NCBI GenBank assembly: GCA_029688905.1
Contig: JARULB010000004.1
Span: forward strand, 124,001-188,000
DNA length: 64,000 nt
Origin: Balneolales bacterium ANBcel1
GTDB taxonomy: Bacteria; Bacteroidota; Rhodothermia; Balneolales; Natronogracilivirgulaceae
Reading direction: 5' to 3'
The first letter of the stretch is position 1; each line of letters begins with the position of its first letter. Of the stretch, positions 62,363 to 64,000 are shown piece by piece. A program made the translations under genes and the position numbers. The notes beneath the pieces were generated by a model. That model searched no databases, had not been told where the DNA came from, and saw only the letters and a program-made list of their open reading frames with translations.

Positions 62363-64000
62363 TCATGCGCGGATACGCATGCCCGCGAGGGTCGTAAGGG
62401 CGTATGACGCGGCGGCGATGCCCATCACCACACCGAAACCGGACTCCAGCGCAACCAGCGTCGCCAATGCCGTGGCCGAGACCGACAGGCAGCTGTCGAT
62501 GCCGCAGGCCCAGGGAATCTGCGACGCGTTGCTGCCGGACAGCAGCCGCAGGCCGAAGGGAAACATCATCCCCATGAAAAAGGCCGGTGGCGCAAGAAGG
62601 ATGGTAACGCTGATGATTTTCAGGACCAGTGGCCACGACATGCTGATATCCAGCAGCGGCATGAGCAGCAGGGAGTAGGCGAGCACAAGCGCCACAATAG
62701 TGCCTCCGGTCCGCAGGAGGATGCGCCGGGTCGGCGTAAACCGTGAGGAGGCGTAGCTTCCGGTTCCGGAAAAAAGCAGCAGCGCAGCCAGCACGGCGGC
62801 GGTCGCGTACACAGGCTGCCCAAGATAGAGAACCAGCTTCTGGATGAGCACCATTTCAAAAAACATGAAGCCGGTCCCGATGCCGGCGAAATAGAGAAAA
62901 GTCCAGCGGCGGCGGGTACCCTGCCATCCCACCCGAAACAACGGCAAAAGAATCAGCACCACCGAAGCGAGAACAATCTGGACAAGGGTCACCCCTGCCA
63001 TGACAAACCCCAGTTCCATATACGGCAGCTGATCATCTCCGTACAAGTCGCGCAGTTCGGGGATGCTGCTCCAGGAGATGGAGTGGGAGAAAAAAGGGCG
63101 GTTGTCGGTGGCCGGGCGCACGTCAAACACATAGCTGTCGAACAGGGAGTCGGGGTTTCCGACAAGAAGCGTGTCGACATGATCGAAAAAGGAGCGATCC
63201 TGGGTCCGGTTGAATCTGTCGCGTTCCTCCGGACGAATATCCGCCAGGAAGAGGGGGTCGAAAGAGCGTTCTTCGGAAAAGCGGCGCGCCGTTTCCCGTT
63301 CCTGTTCGGTGAAAGGGGAACGGCTGAGCATGTAGGTGATGGTGCCCCAGCTGCGGATGGCCATGATATGGTCGCCGGGCCGGCTGATTCCGCGCTCATC
63401 GAGCAGCCGGCGCCAGGTGGCCGGAAGCTTGAGTGTGGCCCGTGCCGGGTGTTCGGTCCATATGGTCGATGCGATCATTCCATGCGGGGCAAGGCGGTCC
63501 CACATCTCGTGGAACGCCTCCAGTGTGAGATGGTTCTGCTCCTGCAGGGCGTTCAGGCCGGAAGTGCCGCCGAAAGCTCCTATTACGGGCAGGATGATGA
63601 GGTCGGTCTGCAGCCCCGGATTAGCGGCCATCCAGGAGCGAACGCTGTTGCCGTGAAGCGATACCCCCGGCTGATGGTACAGCGAGTCGTTCCATTGCGG
63701 ATGCTCTTGCGTCAGAAGGTGATTGGCCCGGCGGTGCGGCTCGACGGCATGGATCCGGGAGACGCCGTGATGAACCCCGTGCGAGACATCGGTACCGGTC
63801 GCGGCATGGAGGACCACCATCGTATCCGGACGGCGTACCGCGAAGGGCAGCCCCCGGGTGGAATAGTCCAGGATATGGCTGCCGTTTTGAGCGCTTTTCC
63901 CCAGCAACGTGCCAAAATACTCCCCGTTGTTGAACACGACGTCTCTGACCGGCGGAGCGTCACGATACTGCAGGCTCAGTGAGGGGGCAAAACGCTGCGC
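62363..64000 (-). CDS. Spermidine-synthase-like multi-pass membrane protein, N-terminal part outside window
   Basis: The frame is open to the window edge (base 64000), so the N-terminus is missing; about 545 residues are visible. The first 300 or so are soluble and resemble the SAM-dependent, spermidine-synthase-type Rossmann fold seen in fused membrane proteins ('DTMVVLHAATGTDVSHGVHHGVSRIHAVEPHRRA', 'LAPHGMIASTIWTEHPAR'). About seven hydrophobic helices follow ('FLYFAGIGTGFMFFEMVLIQKLVLYLG', 'FFMGMMFPFGLRLL'). Similar proteins are annotated as spermidine synthase or MFS/spermidine-synthase fusions, but their substrate is unknown. The GTG at 63937 is internal. Confidence 0.75.
   Translation of the reverse strand, partial: AQRFAPSLSLQYRDAPPVRDVVFNNGEYFGTLLGKSAQNGSHILDYSTRGLPFAVRRPDTMVVLHAATGTDVSHGVHHGVSRIHAVEPHRRANHLLTQEHPQWNDSLYHQPGVSLHGNSVRSWMAANPGLQTDLIILPVIGAFGGTSGLNALQEQNHLTLEAFHEMWDRLAPHGMIASTIWTEHPARATLKLPATWRRLLDERGISRPGDHIMAIRSWGTITYMLSRSPFTEQERETARRFSEERSFDPLFLADIRPEERDRFNRTQDRSFFDHVDTLLVGNPDSLFDSYVFDVRPATDNRPFFSHSISWSSIPELRDLYGDDQLPYMELGFVMAGVTLVQIVLASVVLILLPLFRVGWQGTRRRWTFLYFAGIGTGFMFFEMVLIQKLVLYLGQPVYATAAVLAALLLFSGTGSYASSRFTPTRRILLRTGGTIVALVLAYSLLLMPLLDISMSWPLVLKIISVTILLAPPAFFMGMMFPFGLRLLSGSNASQIPWACGIDSCLSVSATALATLVALESGFGVVMGIAAASYALTTLAGMRIRA

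Overview
The window is a moderately GC-rich bacterial chromosome segment made almost entirely of housekeeping and cell-envelope genes. It contains no phage, transposase, integrase or CRISPR array. The gene families point to the Bacteroidota/Balneolota/Rhodothermota side of the FCB group. The clues are a secreted pectate lyase with an 'NYPNPFNPST...' type C-terminal sorting domain, Bat-type (DUF58 + VWA) genes, a TonB-family protein, paired outer-membrane lipoprotein and barrel genes, and a bacterial-Ig-like lipoprotein. The assignment is inferred from gene families, not from a marker tree.

Layout. 1-524: the end of a sodium-dependent symporter. 662-3497: efp-accB-accC-gcvH (translation elongation, biotin-dependent acetyl-CoA carboxylase parts, lipoyl carrier). 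3641-7029: guaA followed by a secreted TPR + periplasmic-binding protein. 7099-12823 (minus): an envelope cluster of UPF0316/DUF2179, MltG, a DUF308-like membrane protein, a beta-propeller-like secreted protein, an Ig-like lipoprotein and a tail-anchored hypothetical protein. 12974-16140: NAD salvage (pncB, pncA) and an MnmC-like FAD oxidase, behind a promoter overlaid by a long dyad. 16343-19767 (minus): a large lipoprotein plus an outer-membrane barrel. 20012-23016 (minus): tRNA-Ser(GGA), a TonB-family protein, murQ and an esterase-fold protein that has lost its catalytic Ser and His. 23378-25360: a LacI-type regulator and purC. 25414-28277 (minus): queE, an MGMT-family protein, a DUF2520 protein and a phosphopantetheinyl transferase.

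28278-28714 holds 11 perfect copies of an 8-bp repeat just upstream of lysS. Then come lysS and a LolC/E-type permease (28715-31541), ald (minus), a three-gene Bat-like operon (32918-35853), mfd and a Sua5-type tRNA-modification enzyme with a low-complexity insert (35904-40638). 40851-48145 (minus): an outer-membrane-like protein, an aldo/keto reductase, a 1509-residue hybrid histidine kinase and a nucleoside deaminase. 48272-50914: a small conserved-looking protein divergent from a Y-family DNA polymerase, and an XRE regulator with membrane segments. 51142-54620 (minus): argB-argC-argJ, the cyclic N-acetyl-ornithine route. 54951-64000: an SLC13/TrkA-C transporter, an HD-domain protein, the pectate lyase, a DJ-1/PfpI protein, an AEC transporter and the C-terminal part of a spermidine-synthase-like membrane protein running off the end.

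No clearly new multi-gene system is visible. The observations most worth testing are the 8-bp tandem array in front of lysS, the dyad over the pncB promoter, the catalytically dead-looking esterase homologue, the small gene paired with the Y-family polymerase, and the lipoprotein/barrel pair.
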